A stretch of 64,000 bases of DNA, from the NCBI GenBank assembly GCA_025529335.1, contig JAMYHX010000016.1:160038-224037 (forward strand), in the 5' to 3' direction. How positions within the stretch are numbered: position 1 is the stretch's first letter; each line of letters starts with the position of its first letter. Shown here in pieces: positions 33,504 through 44,828 of this stretch. This DNA comes from Rhizopus sp. PT2906 (Eukaryota > Mucoromycota > Mucoromycetes > Mucorales > Rhizopodaceae). The position numbers and the translations under genes are program-made. The notes beneath the pieces were generated by a model. The model was not told the origin of the DNA, made no database searches, and saw only the letters and a list, made by a program, of their open reading frames with translations.

Positions 33504-35758
33504 TGTTGAATGCTATAATAATATAGAGAAAAGTAGCAAGAAAGAAATCAAGAATTTTTTGATTTGCTTTTATGTTGAAATTGTGTCGTGTTATTTCAAG
33601 GCTATAAAGACAACTGCTACTCCGAGGATGTGTCGATCGCCCATAATGGGTGCCATTGGTGCTTCAAAGAGTGCTTTATGCCTAAAAGTAAGGTAAAGAC
33701 GATCGAATCGGTCAAGCGAGCAATCTTTGAGCCTATTACGGCGGCTGTGTTACCAATATTGGAATTATCCTTTTAGGTATAGTGTAACAAAGAATTGCGG
33801 CATTGTTTTTGCTGACTCTACTTCATGATTATCATTCGTGCAGCCAACTGTCCAGTTCAAACTACTACCAGCATCAATTACTCGATATGTAGTTAAAGAC
33901 TTAGATGTAACACATTCAGCCGATCAATTGCTTAAATGGTAGCTGCTCCCGAAGATGGGTAGATCATGAACGTTTAGTCGCGGACATAAGTGTCTATTTG
34001 GTACTTTTGAAGACTTGAAGTCATCCCAGAGAATGAAATAACAATGATATCTTAAAAAGAACATCGCGTGCTTCAGCGGATATAGATCAATTAAGATTCA
34101 CATTACCATTAGCATTAATAAAAACTCGTCCTTTGTGCTCGATGGTACCGAAATAAGCCAAGGTGTTTTCGTCGTTCTTTATAAATAGCTTATACGCTAT
34201 TGGTAGATCATAATAATCGTATGAGTATTTGCTCATAGTCAACGGAATAATCTATAATAGTATTCGATTGCTAGCTTATGCTTTGTCTATATCAAGTCAG
34301 GTAGAAAAACATATAATTGGTATTTACTTTGAGTTATAGTTGGATTACATTAGAGTTATGTTTACACATTGAATTTTTATTGATATTTTTCAACCTTACG
34401 TTTTAGATTAAAAAATCCCTATTCGCTGTGCGCTTAATCATCATTCATTGGGCCAGTGGATTACCAGAAGTTAAGGCATGGGCTCGATTACTAGAAGCAC
34501 GACATTCAGTCTCAGTAGCAGCGTCAGTATTTTTTGGAAATACAGTATAACATAACAAAATTTGATAAAGAGAAAAAAGATAAGTTATCCCTTTTGGTAA
34601 CGATAATAGTTACGGAACACTAGTGCATTCACCCAGATTCTCTATTCACCGATTTGAATACGATGTACTTTTATCTCCGTGCTTCTGCTTCACGTTATTA
34701 GCAAGTCATTTTCTTTTCATTTTATTAAATTACATATCCAACCTCAGTGTAAAGCTAATGATCTTCAATGATCATCAAGAACGAAAGGAGATGAACCTCG
34801 GCTTACTTGCATAAATAAAAAGGTCTTTCAACGATTATATAGTCCTTAGCACATCTACCATCAAGATGTTGCTGGTTATTGAAAGAATATATGAAACGCA
34901 TCTAAGAAAGGGATGGCCAATTTCTCAGAATAAAAACAAAAGATTCCGGTAACCAAGTGAGAATCCATTACCATAGTAACTTCATTCGGTGACAAGCTGT
35001 GCTACTTGATGCATCTGAAATTGGAATAGCACTTTATCTAGGCTTCAACGTTTTTTGTGATTTTTTAATATTAAAAAAAATGTGGCAAATCTTAAATCTT
35101 ATTGATCCACTAAAAAAGTCAAAGAAACTCCCTCATTTTATCGTTTTAAAAAGAAAAAGAAAGAAAGGGATTGAATCCTTATTTTAGTCATTAGATACAA
35201 CGAAATATATGTTGTACTCATTAAAATTCTTTTATAGAGAACGGGTATTGGGATGTATTCCCAAATACAGGATACCTTTTACTTGAAATAGGCACCTGTC
35301 ATACTTTTTCAATATCTGACATCTAATATTCTATCGAAACAAGGAGATGAGAACAAGACAAATAAGCTTTGATTGATGGATTCCAAAAGAGAAGGGGGAA
35401 ATGAGTTGTGAATTCATTCATGAAACAAAGAAATATAAAGATTAAAATAGACAATTTTCTTTCATCTAACATCGTGCACATACACAAACAGACACACGAG
35501 TTTCCAAATTTGATACAGCTCCTATTGAATCTCTCAGCAACATTTCACTTAATTTTATTTGTGTAGCCAAATCTATATTCGTTCCTATCCTCTCTTCGCT
35601 CTGTTCTTCTGTGTGCGTGTGCGTGCGCCTCGCATTTACAATCTATATCAACCTTTTCCTTCTTTCTTTTCTTTTTCTTCTTTTTTCTTCTTCACCTTCT
35701 GTGCCTGACTCTTTCCTTTCTTTTTCGTGCATAAACAGAATAAAACCAAATTCCAACA
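33504..35758. other. 2.25-kb gene-poor stretch with decayed coding traces
   Basis: Apart from the short ORF at 34087-34236, only fragments are seen, such as 62- and 63-codon ORFs on the plus strand (33588, 34623, 34999) with no recognised motif. The last ~250 bp are a pyrimidine-rich promoter or leader (TTCTTTTCTTTTTC...) for the RlpA-like gene. No RNA gene was recognised. Confidence 0.5.
34087..34236 (-). pseudogene. Short relic ORF, unrecognised
   Basis: Reads 49 codons beginning 'MSKYSYDYYDLPIAYKLF' and including 'TLAYFGTIEHKGRVFINANG'. It is interrupted by TGA, but the same frame goes on for about 20 more plausible residues ('SISAEARDVLFKISLLFHSLG'). That pattern suggests a decayed exon rather than a real small gene. 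Family unknown. Confidence 0.3.
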
Positions 35759-36366
35759 ATGAAATTTCTCGTCACTCTTTGCGTATTAGTTGTTGTCTGT
35801 GTCATTCAAGTCGTTCAGGCCACCCAACTCCGTGGTCGTGGTATTGCTACCATCATGCAGTTCGGCAATTCTACTGTATCTGATCTCGAAAAGCGTGGTG
35901 GACGTGGTACTTGGTAAACATAACATCATCATTTGTCAATTTTATAAAACTAATCACTGTGGTATATAGGTACAGTGGAGCTGACTTGAAAAATGCCGCC
36001 TGTTACGACCGTAAAGGCCTTCCTAAATACTCTGCTACCATTCACAGCATGATCGGTGCTATGGTAACGTCATGACAACAACTTATAAACTGATAACTGA
36101 TCATTATTTTTCTCTTCTAATAGGCCATGAAGCAGTTTGAACAATGTTACAAGTGTATGAAGGTTACCAACAACAAAAATAAGAAGAGTGTCGTTGTAAA
36201 GATCGTCGATAAGTGTGCCGGCTGCAAGGTTGGCAAGGCCATCGACTTAACTCCTGGTGCCTTCAAGAAGCTTGCTGATCTTGACGTTGGTGTCATTGAC
36301 ATCTCTTGGAAGACTATTTCTTGCCCTAAAAATATTCAACCCAAGATGGGTCCCAAGAAGGCCTAA
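35759..36366 (+). CDS. Small secreted RlpA/barwin-like double-psi beta-barrel protein
   Basis: Exons 35759-35913, 35970-36063, 36124-36366 (492 nt, 163 aa). A signal peptide ('MKFLVTLCVLVVVCVIQVVQA') is followed by a short pro-region with a Kex2-like 'LEKR' site and then 'GTWYSGADLKNAACYD'. The barrel has four or more Cys ('FEQCYKCMKVTNNKN', 'VVVKIVDKCAGCKVGKAIDLTP') and the family's 'GAFKKLADLDVGVIDISWK'. This is the expansin-like or RlpA-like DPBB fold found in fungal loosenins and cerato-type wall proteins. It usually lacks a known catalytic activity and is thought to bind or loosen cell-wall polymers. No C-terminal carbohydrate-binding domain is present. Confidence 0.85.
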
Positions 36367-36743
36367 AAAAATAGAGGCAAAAGGCAATAAACTACAAAAC
36401 TTGTACTTTATAACTCCAATTGTTCCTAGCTTATACATCCCTTCTATTTATACATATACACAAGCACACACACATTTATACACTTGTATCTCTAATCACC
36501 CTATCTATTTGTATATTTCTTTTTTCTAATAAAATGGCTCTAAAAGAAAAAAAAGCAAGCAAGATAGCTGTCACTGATGCAAAGTAGCAAAAGATAAGTA
36601 CCAGCTTGTCTCTCTCTCATCCGTGTATGTGCTTGTGTGTATATGTGCGGTCTGTTTAAATGATATAAAACAACAAAGAGAATCGCTTTAGTGTGTAGCA
36701 AATACAGGTCGGCGTCACGTTTTTATTGGAATGATGTATACAT
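36367..36743. other. Intergenic: shared 3' region of two convergent genes
   Basis: Downstream ends of the RlpA-like gene (plus) and ATP19 (minus). It contains AATAAAATGG near 36529, short CA- and TG-rich microsatellite-like runs (about 36460-36475 and 36615-36650), and nothing else recognised. Confidence 0.55.
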
Positions 36744-37016
36744 TTAGTTCTTCTTTTCTTCGGCTTCAGCCTTTTGAAGGAATTCGCGAATGAAAGCTTC
36801 CTCATCAGCAGAACTGGCTTGAATTGGAGGAGTGGCGGGTTGAGGAGCCTTAGGCTTCATGATATAGTAACCACCGATGGCAGCGTAACCACCAATGAAG
36901 GCCATGGCAATCTATATTTGCGCGAATAAGCCACACAAACACATACGCACCTTTTACTATTTTCTTACCTTGTGGTTAGGAACTTGCTTTCCGGCAATAG
37001 TGTAGTAACCTCCCAT
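36744..37016 (-). CDS. ATP19: Mitochondrial F1Fo-ATP synthase subunit k (Atp19)-like
   Basis: Two exons (37016-36969 and 36911-36744; 216 nt, 71 aa), too short to be obvious as an ORF. The protein starts 'MGGYYTIAGKQVPNHKIAMA', has one membrane helix ('FIGGYAAIGGYYIM'), a Pro-rich turn and a charged tail 'ADEEAFIREFLQKAEAEEKKN'. Yeast Atp19 (68 aa) has the same plan: a short N-terminus with GK..P, one TM, and a C-terminal 'DEEKFIENYLKK'-like helix. Subunit k is a dimer-associated Fo subunit of the inner membrane. It is divergent from GRIM-19/NDUFA13, another small OXPHOS gene. Confidence 0.8.
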
Positions 37017-37226
37017 TTTAAATTCGGTAAAGAAAAAAAGTGACAATTGATTTCAGGCAGGGGCGAATTAAAATAGGTAAAAGAAAAAAATACAAGAGCC
37101 TAGGCCGGAATTTTAATTGAGCAGTGACGCACATATTAAAGAACTCCGCAAGGCAACCCATGGAACTGCCTGTTGGTGTAGTATACTTTTTTTTTTTTGC
37201 AGCATCGCTTTGTTATATTAGTTCAC
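37017..37226. promoter_or_regulatory. 210-bp bidirectional promoter between two OXPHOS genes
   Basis: The start codons of ATP19 (minus) and NDUFA13 (plus) are only 210 bp apart. The region holds an inverted repeat, AATTAAAAT at 37066-37074 and ATTTTAATT at 37110-37118, around a GC-richer core 'agcctaggccgg' (about 37097-37108), and a T-run just before the plus gene. A shared control element is inferred from position and symmetry only. Confidence 0.5.
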
Positions 37227-37661
37227 ATGTCCAACCGTACTCAAGATTTGCCACCTCAAGGAGGATTTCCAGAAATTAAATATCGTCGCTACTTGCCCAA
37301 ACGCGGTCCTTCTGGTGCCGTGCTACTTTCAGGACTGGTTGCTCTTTCAGCATACGGTTTTTACAAGGTCGGTGAAGGCAACGTTGAAAAGAGGTAAGTT
37401 GAATTGTTTAGATAATGCTGTTCTTGTGCTTATAGCGTTTATAGAGAATTAAAGCGTGAAAACCTTTGGTCTCGCATTCATCTCGTTCCTCTTTTAACCG
37501 CTGAAGCCGATCGTGATGCCTATCGTCGTTCTGAAGCTGCCAAGGCTCGTGAAGCAGAGATCATGAAGAATGTTGAAGGCTGGAAAGTTGGAGAGTCTGT
37601 TTACAACAACACAAAATACTACACTCCACCAAACTTTGTTATTGTCCCTGAAGAAAACTAG
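37227..37661 (+). CDS. NDUFA13: NADH:ubiquinone oxidoreductase subunit GRIM-19/NDUFA13
   Basis: Accessory subunit of mitochondrial complex I in the inner membrane. Exons 37227-37393 and 37436-37661 (393 nt, 130 aa). Family landmarks: 'MSNRTQDLPPQGGFPEIKYRR', 'LPKRGPSGAVLLSGLVALSAYGFYKVG' (the single TM), 'ELKRENLWSRIHLVPLLTAEADRDAYRR', 'VGESVYNNTKYYTPPNFVI'. I chose the ATG at 37227 because the family starts close to 'DLPP'; an in-frame ATG at 37197 lies just after a T-run and is less likely. Together with ATP19 this shows the fungus has complex I, as expected for Mucoromycota. Confidence 0.95.
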
Positions 37662-37785
37662 ACACCTTATTCAACTTGTTCAAATACATAATATGCAACT
37701 ATATCTCACATATTGTTACTTTGACATTTGCTTGTTTTTTGTTTTATATTTTATAGAGAGAGAGAGAGAGAGTTTATTTACTATT

Positions 37786-38829
37786 CTATATGAAAATCTG
37801 ATAAAGAACCACCAATACAATGACACCATATGATAATGAAGAGACATGTAATGAAGCAGCAGTATTACCTCCAACAGGATCTGGAGTATTGCCAGTACTA
37901 AATTCAATATTTCTGAAATATGTCGAGGTATCGACAGGTGTCGCATAGTTGCTTGTTGAACCGCCAAAGAAGGTACTAAACATAAAACTGGATACACCGA
38001 GATTTTCATTTGAGCGGAACTGGATATGCTGTTGATTGATCATAAGCGAACCATCTTGCCAGACTTCGAGAATGCCATTTGTGTTTGATCCTGAATTGAG
38101 TTTAACATAGATATCAATATGAGTCCATTTCATGTTGGAAAAACGGATAATGCCTCGAGAGAAGGAGGTGCCATAATCACTATTACATATGACTTGTTTC
38201 GATTGGCAAAGTGAATCTGATGTGGGTATATAAGCATAGGCTTCTCCAGCACCTATGAAAAGCAATCAGTAAGTTGATTCTAATTTATTTATGCATAGCT
38301 TGCCTCCTTCTCTCCACATCAAGCGAACGGAAAAACAATTATCACCGTTTGCCTTCTCGCCTCCAGAGCAACCTTTTCCGGCAGGCAGGCCACCAAAGAG
38401 CCCAGGCAGCTTCCCGCCCTTGACCCAATTGAAAGTGGAATCGAATGCAACATCGTAGCTTAATAATGCTGTGTTGTATTGATTATTACCGTTGGGTGTC
38501 GAAAAGAACTCAGCTCCACCTTTAATACCTCCACTTCCATTTTTGGTGGCCACAGGGGCATAAGAGCCTGCAGGATAATTCACTTTGAGGACCATGGATG
38601 TAGAATTGGTATCGATAGGATCTTTGACGAAGCTAATATCATCTGGTGCATAAGCGCCTGAGGTATACCAGTTGGATCTAATGTAACTAAAAGCATCGGT
38701 TGTGATGGAAGAAGTAGGGAAAGACGGAGTCCAGGTTTGAGTTAAATTGAACGAGGCTGCTCTTGCTGACACGTCCGCGTTGACAACAATCGATGCAATA
38801 GAAAATAAAGCGAAATAACGCAGCTTCAT
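37786..38829 (-). CDS. GPI-anchored-type polysaccharide lyase, PL14-like fold (glucuronan/alginate lyase-like)
   Basis: Exons 38829-38304 and 38252-37786 (993 nt, 330 aa). A signal peptide ('MKLRYFALFSIASIVVNA') is followed by a beta-sandwich-type lyase domain: 'LKVNYPAGSYAP', 'GKLPGLFGGLPAGKGCSGG', 'NCFSVRLMWREGGAGEAYAYIP', 'WTHIDIYVKLN', 'ILEVWQDGSLM'. The C-terminus 'GNTAASLHVSSLSYGVIVLVVLYQIFI' fits a GPI-anchor signal. This is the polysaccharide-lyase-14-like pattern of fungal secreted lyases. Mucoralean walls contain glucuronic-acid polymers, so a wall-remodelling glucuronan lyase is a reasonable guess; the substrate is not shown. The only frame-keeping intron starts with GC (GCAAGC...CATAG), a GC-AG intron. 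Confidence 0.72.
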
Positions 38830-39126
38830 TTAAAATTAATTAAAAACAAAAGAAAGAGGGGGAGAGAGAGAAAGGAAAAAAGGAACCAAGGATGCAGAAC
38901 GACAAAGACTAAGAAATACTTGTGGGACTCTTTTTTTGGATTCTAAAAATAGGAGATTCAAGTAGGTGTCAACACGCGAGTTGTTTTATTGGTAGTTATT
39001 GTTCGCAAATTCCAGTATCACATAAGAAGGTAAAACGGGGGCTTATTGTTGGCAAGCAAAAATGACATAAAGAACATAATAATAGAAAAAAACCTACATA
39101 AATACATAAGAAAAAAAAAGCCATAG
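38830..39126. other. PL14-like promoter and bZIP gene 3' flank
   Basis: Purine-rich leader (AAAGAGGGGGAGAGAGAG...) at about 38849-38885 just upstream of the lyase start. The rest is AT-rich with nothing recognised. Confidence 0.5.
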
Positions 39127-39756
39127 CTATAGGCCGCAGCGGTTTAATGATTGGCTTTGCTGAACTATTAAATATTCGTCTTCCTCTTCTTCCGTATCAT
39201 TAATTACATCACATAAATCATCGCCATGAATACTATTATTATTGTTGTTATGGAGCAATTTATGTAGTACATTTTCTGCTAGTATTTTGCCTCGAAGTTT
39301 ATCACAAGCTTCTCTCAGCTTATGGTTTTCCTGTCGAGCATATTCTAATTGACGTTGTAGTATATCATTTTCCTGAGAAAGCGACATTATTCTACTTCTC
39401 ATCTCTCCATGCTGCTGGTTCTTCTTTGCACGATATTTGGCCGAGGCAGCCTTATTACGCTGACGACGTTCATGTAGAGAGAGAGATGCATTATTACTGC
39501 CATTATTAGTGGGTTGATTGGACTGGTGTTCTAGTTTGATCAAAATGGTTGACGAGAGCATTGAGTGATCAGTCACACTCTCGGGTGAACTAGGCACAGA
39601 ACAAGAAAAGTGTGGTGAGAGTGGCTGATGAAGTTGTATTTTTTTAGAAGGAGAGATAGGTGGTGTGACAGAAAAATCAGAATATGATGGAGGTAAAGTA
39701 ATGGAAGAAATAGACATTGGTTTATCGCATTGTCTTGGTGTAATGGATAATGACAT
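39127..39756 (-). CDS. bZIP transcription factor (Cys3/Zip1/ATF4-like basic region)
   Basis: Single exon, 209 aa. The first ~90 residues are rich in Ser/Pro/Thr with several SP sites ('ISPSKK', 'PLSPHF', 'PSSPES'). The bZIP is at about 96-155: basic region 'ERRQRNKAASAKYRAKKNQ', then a leucine zipper with heptads in 'MRSRIMSLSQENDILQRQLEYARQENHKLREACDKLRGKIL'. The N-x-AA-x-x-K/R-Y/F-R-x-KK pattern is that of the sulfur and amino-acid regulators (Neurospora Cys-3, S. pombe Zip1, Met4, ATF4) rather than AP-1 (which has NRxAQxxFR). The tail has an Asn run and an acidic patch ('DTEEEEDEYLIV') that could activate transcription. The specific orthologue cannot be named. Confidence 0.85.
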   Translation of the reverse strand: MSLSITPRQCDKPMSISSITLPPSYSDFSVTPPISPSKKIQLHQPLSPHFSCSVPSSPESVTDHSMLSSTILIKLEHQSNQPTNNGSNNASLSLHERRQRNKAASAKYRAKKNQQHGEMRSRIMSLSQENDILQRQLEYARQENHKLREACDKLRGKILAENVLHKLLHNNNNNSIHGDDLCDVINDTEEEEDEYLIVQQSQSLNRCGL

Positions 39757-40136
39757 GAGTTATAGATAAGATAGAAGAAAAAGAGAGAGAAAAAGAGAAT
39801 ATAAACCTTTTTTTTATTTAAAAGAAGTACATTTGTCATTTTTAGACATATTAAAAAAATTGCCACACAACATACACAATGTTTGTTTGAGACGCAACTA
39901 TATATCCTTAATATCTTATAGGTCAATTGTCAATGCTACCATATAATAATACAGCCCTTTTTTTGTCCATGACGTTGAATGATTATTAAATATAAAATGC
40001 CAGATTCAGGACTGAATTTAGACCAATACTTTGTTGCATAATCAGCTTACACAACGCAGTAACAGCGGCAAATATAGACTGGTCTTAGTTAAGATCATCT
40101 TGTCTTAAATTATATCTTTGTGCCTGGATTTTGATC

Positions 40137-40195
<59 letters not shown>

Positions 40196-40651
40196 CTTGC
40201 TGATACTAGTATTCAAACATGTAAAAGTGAAACTTCAATAAAGCGTGTACAACATATTTCATGCCTTCCACTCCCGCTTCATTCGTCCTTTTACTCTTTT
40301 ATAAGTCTATATTTCCCTTCTTTACTATTATCTTTTAGTTTGACAACTTGTGTTGCACCGATTTTAGGGCACTTTTAACGATAGTTTAATAGTGAGCTTG
40401 AATGAGAGTCATTGGACATGAAAGCCGTGGAATGATGAAACAAAATGTCAGGGTTCACAAACAAGGCATTGGCCAATAATAAAGAGACTATAGGTTTGAT
40501 TTACCTGAATCACGGATTTTTAAACATATTTTGTGCTTTCTAATAATGTTTAATAAATGAATTAAAATGAATTCAGGTTGTACAGCCAAACAGTAAAAAA
40601 TATATATAAAAGCATTCAACGTTTTCATGCTAAAAGAAGTCGGATTTACTC
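39757..40651. other. Intergenic with a T37-A17 homopolymer hairpin
   Basis: Holds the bZIP promoter and the GH45 promoter. At about 40142-40195 a run of 37 T is followed directly by 17 A, able to fold into a perfect snap-back. A TATA-like 'aatatatataaaagc' lies near 40598-40612, about 40 bp before the GH45 start. No gene recognised. Confidence 0.6.
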
Positions 40652-41447
40652 ATGAAACTTTTAGCTATTGCCACTTCTCTTGTAGTAGCTGCTTCAATTG
40701 GTGTTGAAACAGTATCTGCCGCGGGTTACAGTTACGTCCGCGGTGGCGCCACAGGTACCTCTCAAGCAACGCGTTACTGGGATTGCTGTAAGCCTTCTTG
40801 TGGTTGGAATGGCAAAGCCAAGGTATCTTCTCCTGTTAAGACATGTGCCAAAAATGGTGTCAGTATTATCGGTAACAACGTCCAAAGTGGTTGTGCTGGT
40901 GGAGGTACGTTCATTGTTCGGCTAGGCGTGTTTATTTCTCCCCTTTTTAATGCCTGCTTTTCTCTTTTGCTTAGGTGCCTTTGTCTGTAACAACAATCAA
41001 CCTTGGGCCGTCAATAATAACCTCGCTTATGGTTTTGCTGCTGCTCGTATTCCTGGTGGTGGTGAAGACCGCTGGTGCTGTTCTTGCTTTGAACTTTCTT
41101 TCACCTCTACTGCTGCTAAGGGAAAGAAGATGGTTGTTCAAATTACGAACACTGGCTATGATGCCGGAACTGAAAAGGGCGCTCACTTTGATATACTCAT
41201 GCCCGGTGGCGGTGTAGGCTTATACAATGGTTGTCAACCTCAATGGAATTCCCCTAGTGAAGGCTGGGGTGTCAGATACGGTGGTGTCTGGAACGCCGGC
41301 ATGTGTAAGCAGTTGCCTGCTCAACTTCGCAAAGGTTGTGAATGGCGCTTTGGTTGGTTTAAGGGTGCTGATAACCCTAATCTCGTTTACAGAGAAGTCA
41401 CTTGTCCTAAAGAAATCACTAATGTCAGTGGCTGCAGAAGATTATAA
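40652..41447 (+). CDS. Secreted GH45 endo-1,4-beta-glucanase
   Basis: Cleaves cellulose or beta-glucan by inversion, outside the cell. Exons 40652-40904 and 40975-41447 (726 nt, 241 aa). A signal peptide ('MKLLAIATSLVVAASIGVETVSA') is followed directly by the catalytic domain: 'ATRYWDCCKPSCGW' with the catalytic-base Asp (D44), 'AFVCNNNQPWAVNNNLAYGFAAA', 'RWCCSCFELSFTS', 'HFDILMPGGGVG' with the catalytic-acid Asp (D157), 'CEWRFGWFKGADNP', and many Cys for disulfides. Rhizopus RCE enzymes of this family carry N-terminal CBM1 modules. Here the signal peptide is almost adjacent to the catalytic domain, so there is no CBM. A clear TATA box lies upstream. Confidence 0.95.
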
Positions 41448-42564
41448 TAGCAATCTACATTGATCCTTCTTTTTCTCATCTGAAATAAAATATACCTATT
41501 GTTTTAGTACTTTATTCTCTAAAGCCGTTGATCTCGATTATCCATCTATTGCCTCAGATCATATATTTGGGGCGTTCATATGATTGATGTCAAGCAATGA
41601 CTACTGCGAATACTATTATTGCTTCCCTTTTAATTGCCACTCTCATTCGCCTTGACTTTTTTTTTTATACCAGTAGGCATATTTCCACTATAACATACTG
41701 TCATATCAGATCTTGTGCTTACATCTGATATAACTACACCCCTTATGTTGTTAATGACAGATTTGAAGCACGTTTACTTCAGCTCTCGGGAAAATTCATT
41801 CACTCATAGGTGCACCAGCTTCAAGTTTGGGCTTACTTGGTTTCTAATACATGCTTCGGTTCGGCGATATTGTTTCTGCAACCGGGAGAACAGTTCTTTA
41901 TAAAGAAAGAATATGTCTTCCATATTAGGGCCATATTTTTGATTGCAATTACTCAATCAAGTTAGCATCGTTAGATACTCAAGTGTAACAGAATCCCTTT
42001 CGCACATACAAATGTAAAAATAAAAAAATAAAAACAGAAAGATTATTCCGAGTACAGCAATTCAATGAGGGCTTATTAATCTTGAGCTTTTGTTCGTTTT
42101 ATTGTATTTCAAAAAAAGGGGAGGAGAAGGAAGGATTCATGTACGTGGGAGACTTTATTCATAAAGAATGACAATGTCGTTTTCTGTACATTTGACTGAC
42201 AACTTTCCACATATCGCCGCTTTTATCCTGATGCCCTTTTTGCATGTGGTGTTTATTTTCAGTAACTTGCACAAAAAGATATTTGCTTAAAAATAAATGT
42301 TGATTAGAAATAGATAAACTGTTATCATTATATTGTACTATTTAATATACAATAAACAAAGCCATTGCAGCCATTATTCTGTAATTCAGAATATAGAATA
42401 TATTTGCTCCCTGTTCCTTGCTGAGCACTATCCTCCGTGTACAAACGGAATTTAAATGGATTTACTATTTTTAATAAAATCGCTGCCAAAAAAGAATTGT
42501 TTTTATATTTCTTATCGTTTTCTTTCTTCTTTTTTTTCTTTTTTTCTTTTACACAAACAAAAAG
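41448..42564. other. 1.1-kb intergenic stretch, nothing recognised
   Basis: Contains the GH45 poly(A) region (AATAAAATATACC at about 41484) and, from about 42500, a pyrimidine-rich leader (TTTCTTTCTTCTTTTTTTTC...) for the mannosidase gene. A 62-codon ORF at 41715-41903 has no recognisable motif. No tRNA seen. Confidence 0.5.
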
Positions 42565-44811
42565 ATGACTTTAGCCACAAAGCTAAAGGGTCTTCCTTAT
42601 AAATGGAGACAGATGGCTCTAGGATGTACCATTTTTAGTTTCATCTATATCACCTTTTATTATGCGTTACAGGAATATGAATATATAGAGCCTACAGTTG
42701 AATCAACTAGAGAAGAATTCTACTTTACTACAAATATCCCGCCATCGCCATTACCAGAGACTCTGACAATGACACAGAGAATGTATGGATATGACAATTT
42801 TGAATCGAGACTACCACGGATACAGACCCATTTTGGCAGCGAATCAGCAGCAGAAAAAAAGATCAGGGAAGAAAGAGCAAGTGCTGTCAAAAAAGCATTT
42901 ATGCACGGATGGACTGGCTACAAGACCCACGCCCTTGGCCACGACGAATTAAAGCCATTGACAGAAGAACCTCATAATCCGTTTGGTGGTATGGGTGCCA
43001 CACTGGTGGATAGTCTTGGTACGATGATCATAATGGAATTACATGATGAATTTGATCAAGTCATTGCTGAAGTTGAAAAGATCAACTTTTATGTGGATAA
43101 AGAATTGAGCGTATTTGAGACAACGATTCGATACCTCGGTGGTTTGTTAAGCGCATACGAACTGACAGATCATCCCAAGAAACATATCCTACTGGAAAAG
43201 GCAAAGGAGTTGGGTGAAGCATTACTGCCTGCATTTCATACTAGGCTGGGTATTCCCTATTACAAGTTTAATCCAGTAACGTAAGCAATTCTCTTCTTTT
43301 TATTGTGACCTTTATTTAATTATGATGTACTAGTCAAATGGGTATGGATAATTCGACATTGCTAGCAGATATGGCAAGTCTTCAATTGGAATTCTTTACG
43401 TTATCTCATTATACAGGAAACCCTATCTTTGCGAAAAAGGTAAGAATGCTTTTGTATTATGCATACATATGGCTTACATCATTAAATTAGGCTCAAGCGA
43501 TCACAGATTTCTTGGATTCTGCAGGATATGCTCATGGGGTTAGATTACCAGGATTATACCCAAACGAAGTCGATCTTGACTCTGGTTATTTTACAGATAG
43601 TAAGTAGAGTATTGTATGTATTAATGATAAGGTAGCTCATGATTATATATATGTTAGCTATTGCTAGCTTTGGAGCTATGGGAGATAGTGCATACGAGGT
43701 AAGGCTTGCTTCTATGTTTTATTCCAGCTTTTTGTTTACATATTTCTTTTTAAAAAAAGTATTTACTGAAAGAATATATCCTGACTGATGGAAGTATACC
43801 ACAATATGCCAGAATGTGTAAGATAGCGACCTATTAAAAAAAGAGAGGAAAATTATTTATGATTTTTTCTGTCATAGATTTACAATCTATCGATAGCATG
43901 AAGCAGTATATGCTCATGCAGTTACCCGGAACAAAGTTTCTATACTTGCCTGCATACGACACAGCAAGAAATCTAAAGGAACCTACAATGGATCATCTTG
44001 TAAGAAAAAAAAAAGGCATTACTCTTCATTTACAAATTTGTTTTTCTTTATAGACATGCTTTGTTCCTGGTATGCTTGCCATCGGATCTAGAATTTTTAA
44101 CCGACCTGATGATATCAAAGCTGCCAAAGGGCTACTGGAAACCTGTGTTTATATGTACCGATCTTCTGCAACAGGATTAGCGCCAGAAACATGGGTCTTC
44201 CCTGACCAGATACCTTATAATCCCTTGACCTATGGTAAAAGCCTCGAAGAATTAGAACAGCTACCACCCAGACAACGATACAGATGGCCAGGGAAGAAAA
44301 AGACGCCTGTTACAGTAAATGTGACGGTCGAGGTTCCAAATCTAACTAACCGTACGCTCGATCCACCCATCGAAAGACCTTCTGGGTTATATGCGCGAGA
44401 TTATCGCTACTTGCTGCGTCCAGAGACAGTAGAAAGTTTATTTATACTCTATAGGATTACTGGAGATCCCCGATATCAGGAATATGGCTGGGAAATATTT
44501 AAAGCTATAGAAGAACGCTGTAGAACACCTGTTGCATATGCGGCAGTGAGAAATGTGAGCCACTTGGGTAAAGGTTACCGCTTGAATCAAATAGATAGCA
44601 TGGAAAGGTAAAAGATATAATGATATCAACAAGTATCATACCTAAAACCCACCTTGTGTGTAGTTTTCTATTCGCAGAGACGTTTAAGTATTTATACTTA
44701 TTATTCAGTCCTCCAGAGATGATCTCATTGGATAAATTTGTATTTACTACCGAGGCTCATCCTCTTCTTCGACGTCCTTGGACAGATACTTTTATTGATT
44801 ATAAAGCTTAG
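42565..44811 (+). CDS. Class I alpha-1,2-mannosidase (GH47), type II membrane protein
   Basis: Trims alpha-1,2-mannose from N-glycans in the ER or Golgi; Ca2+-dependent. Eight exons: 42565-43280, 43334-43439, 43491-43599, 43658-43698, 43760-43817, 43878-43999, 44054-44607, 44664-44811 (1,854 nt, 617 aa). A cytosolic stub is followed by a signal anchor ('[19 protein letters not shown]') and the (alpha/alpha)7 domain: '[25 protein letters not shown]', '[14 protein letters not shown]', '[17 protein letters not shown]', '[14 protein letters not shown]', '[10 protein letters not shown]', '[19 protein letters not shown]', and the Ca2+-site Thr in '[10 protein letters not shown]'. All these match GH47. 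An insert of about 60 residues with '[14 protein letters not shown]' sits before RPETVE. The gene ends 17 bp from the end of the convergent ACS-like gene. Confidence 0.95.
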
Positions 44812-44828
44812 TGATAATAAAAGTATAT

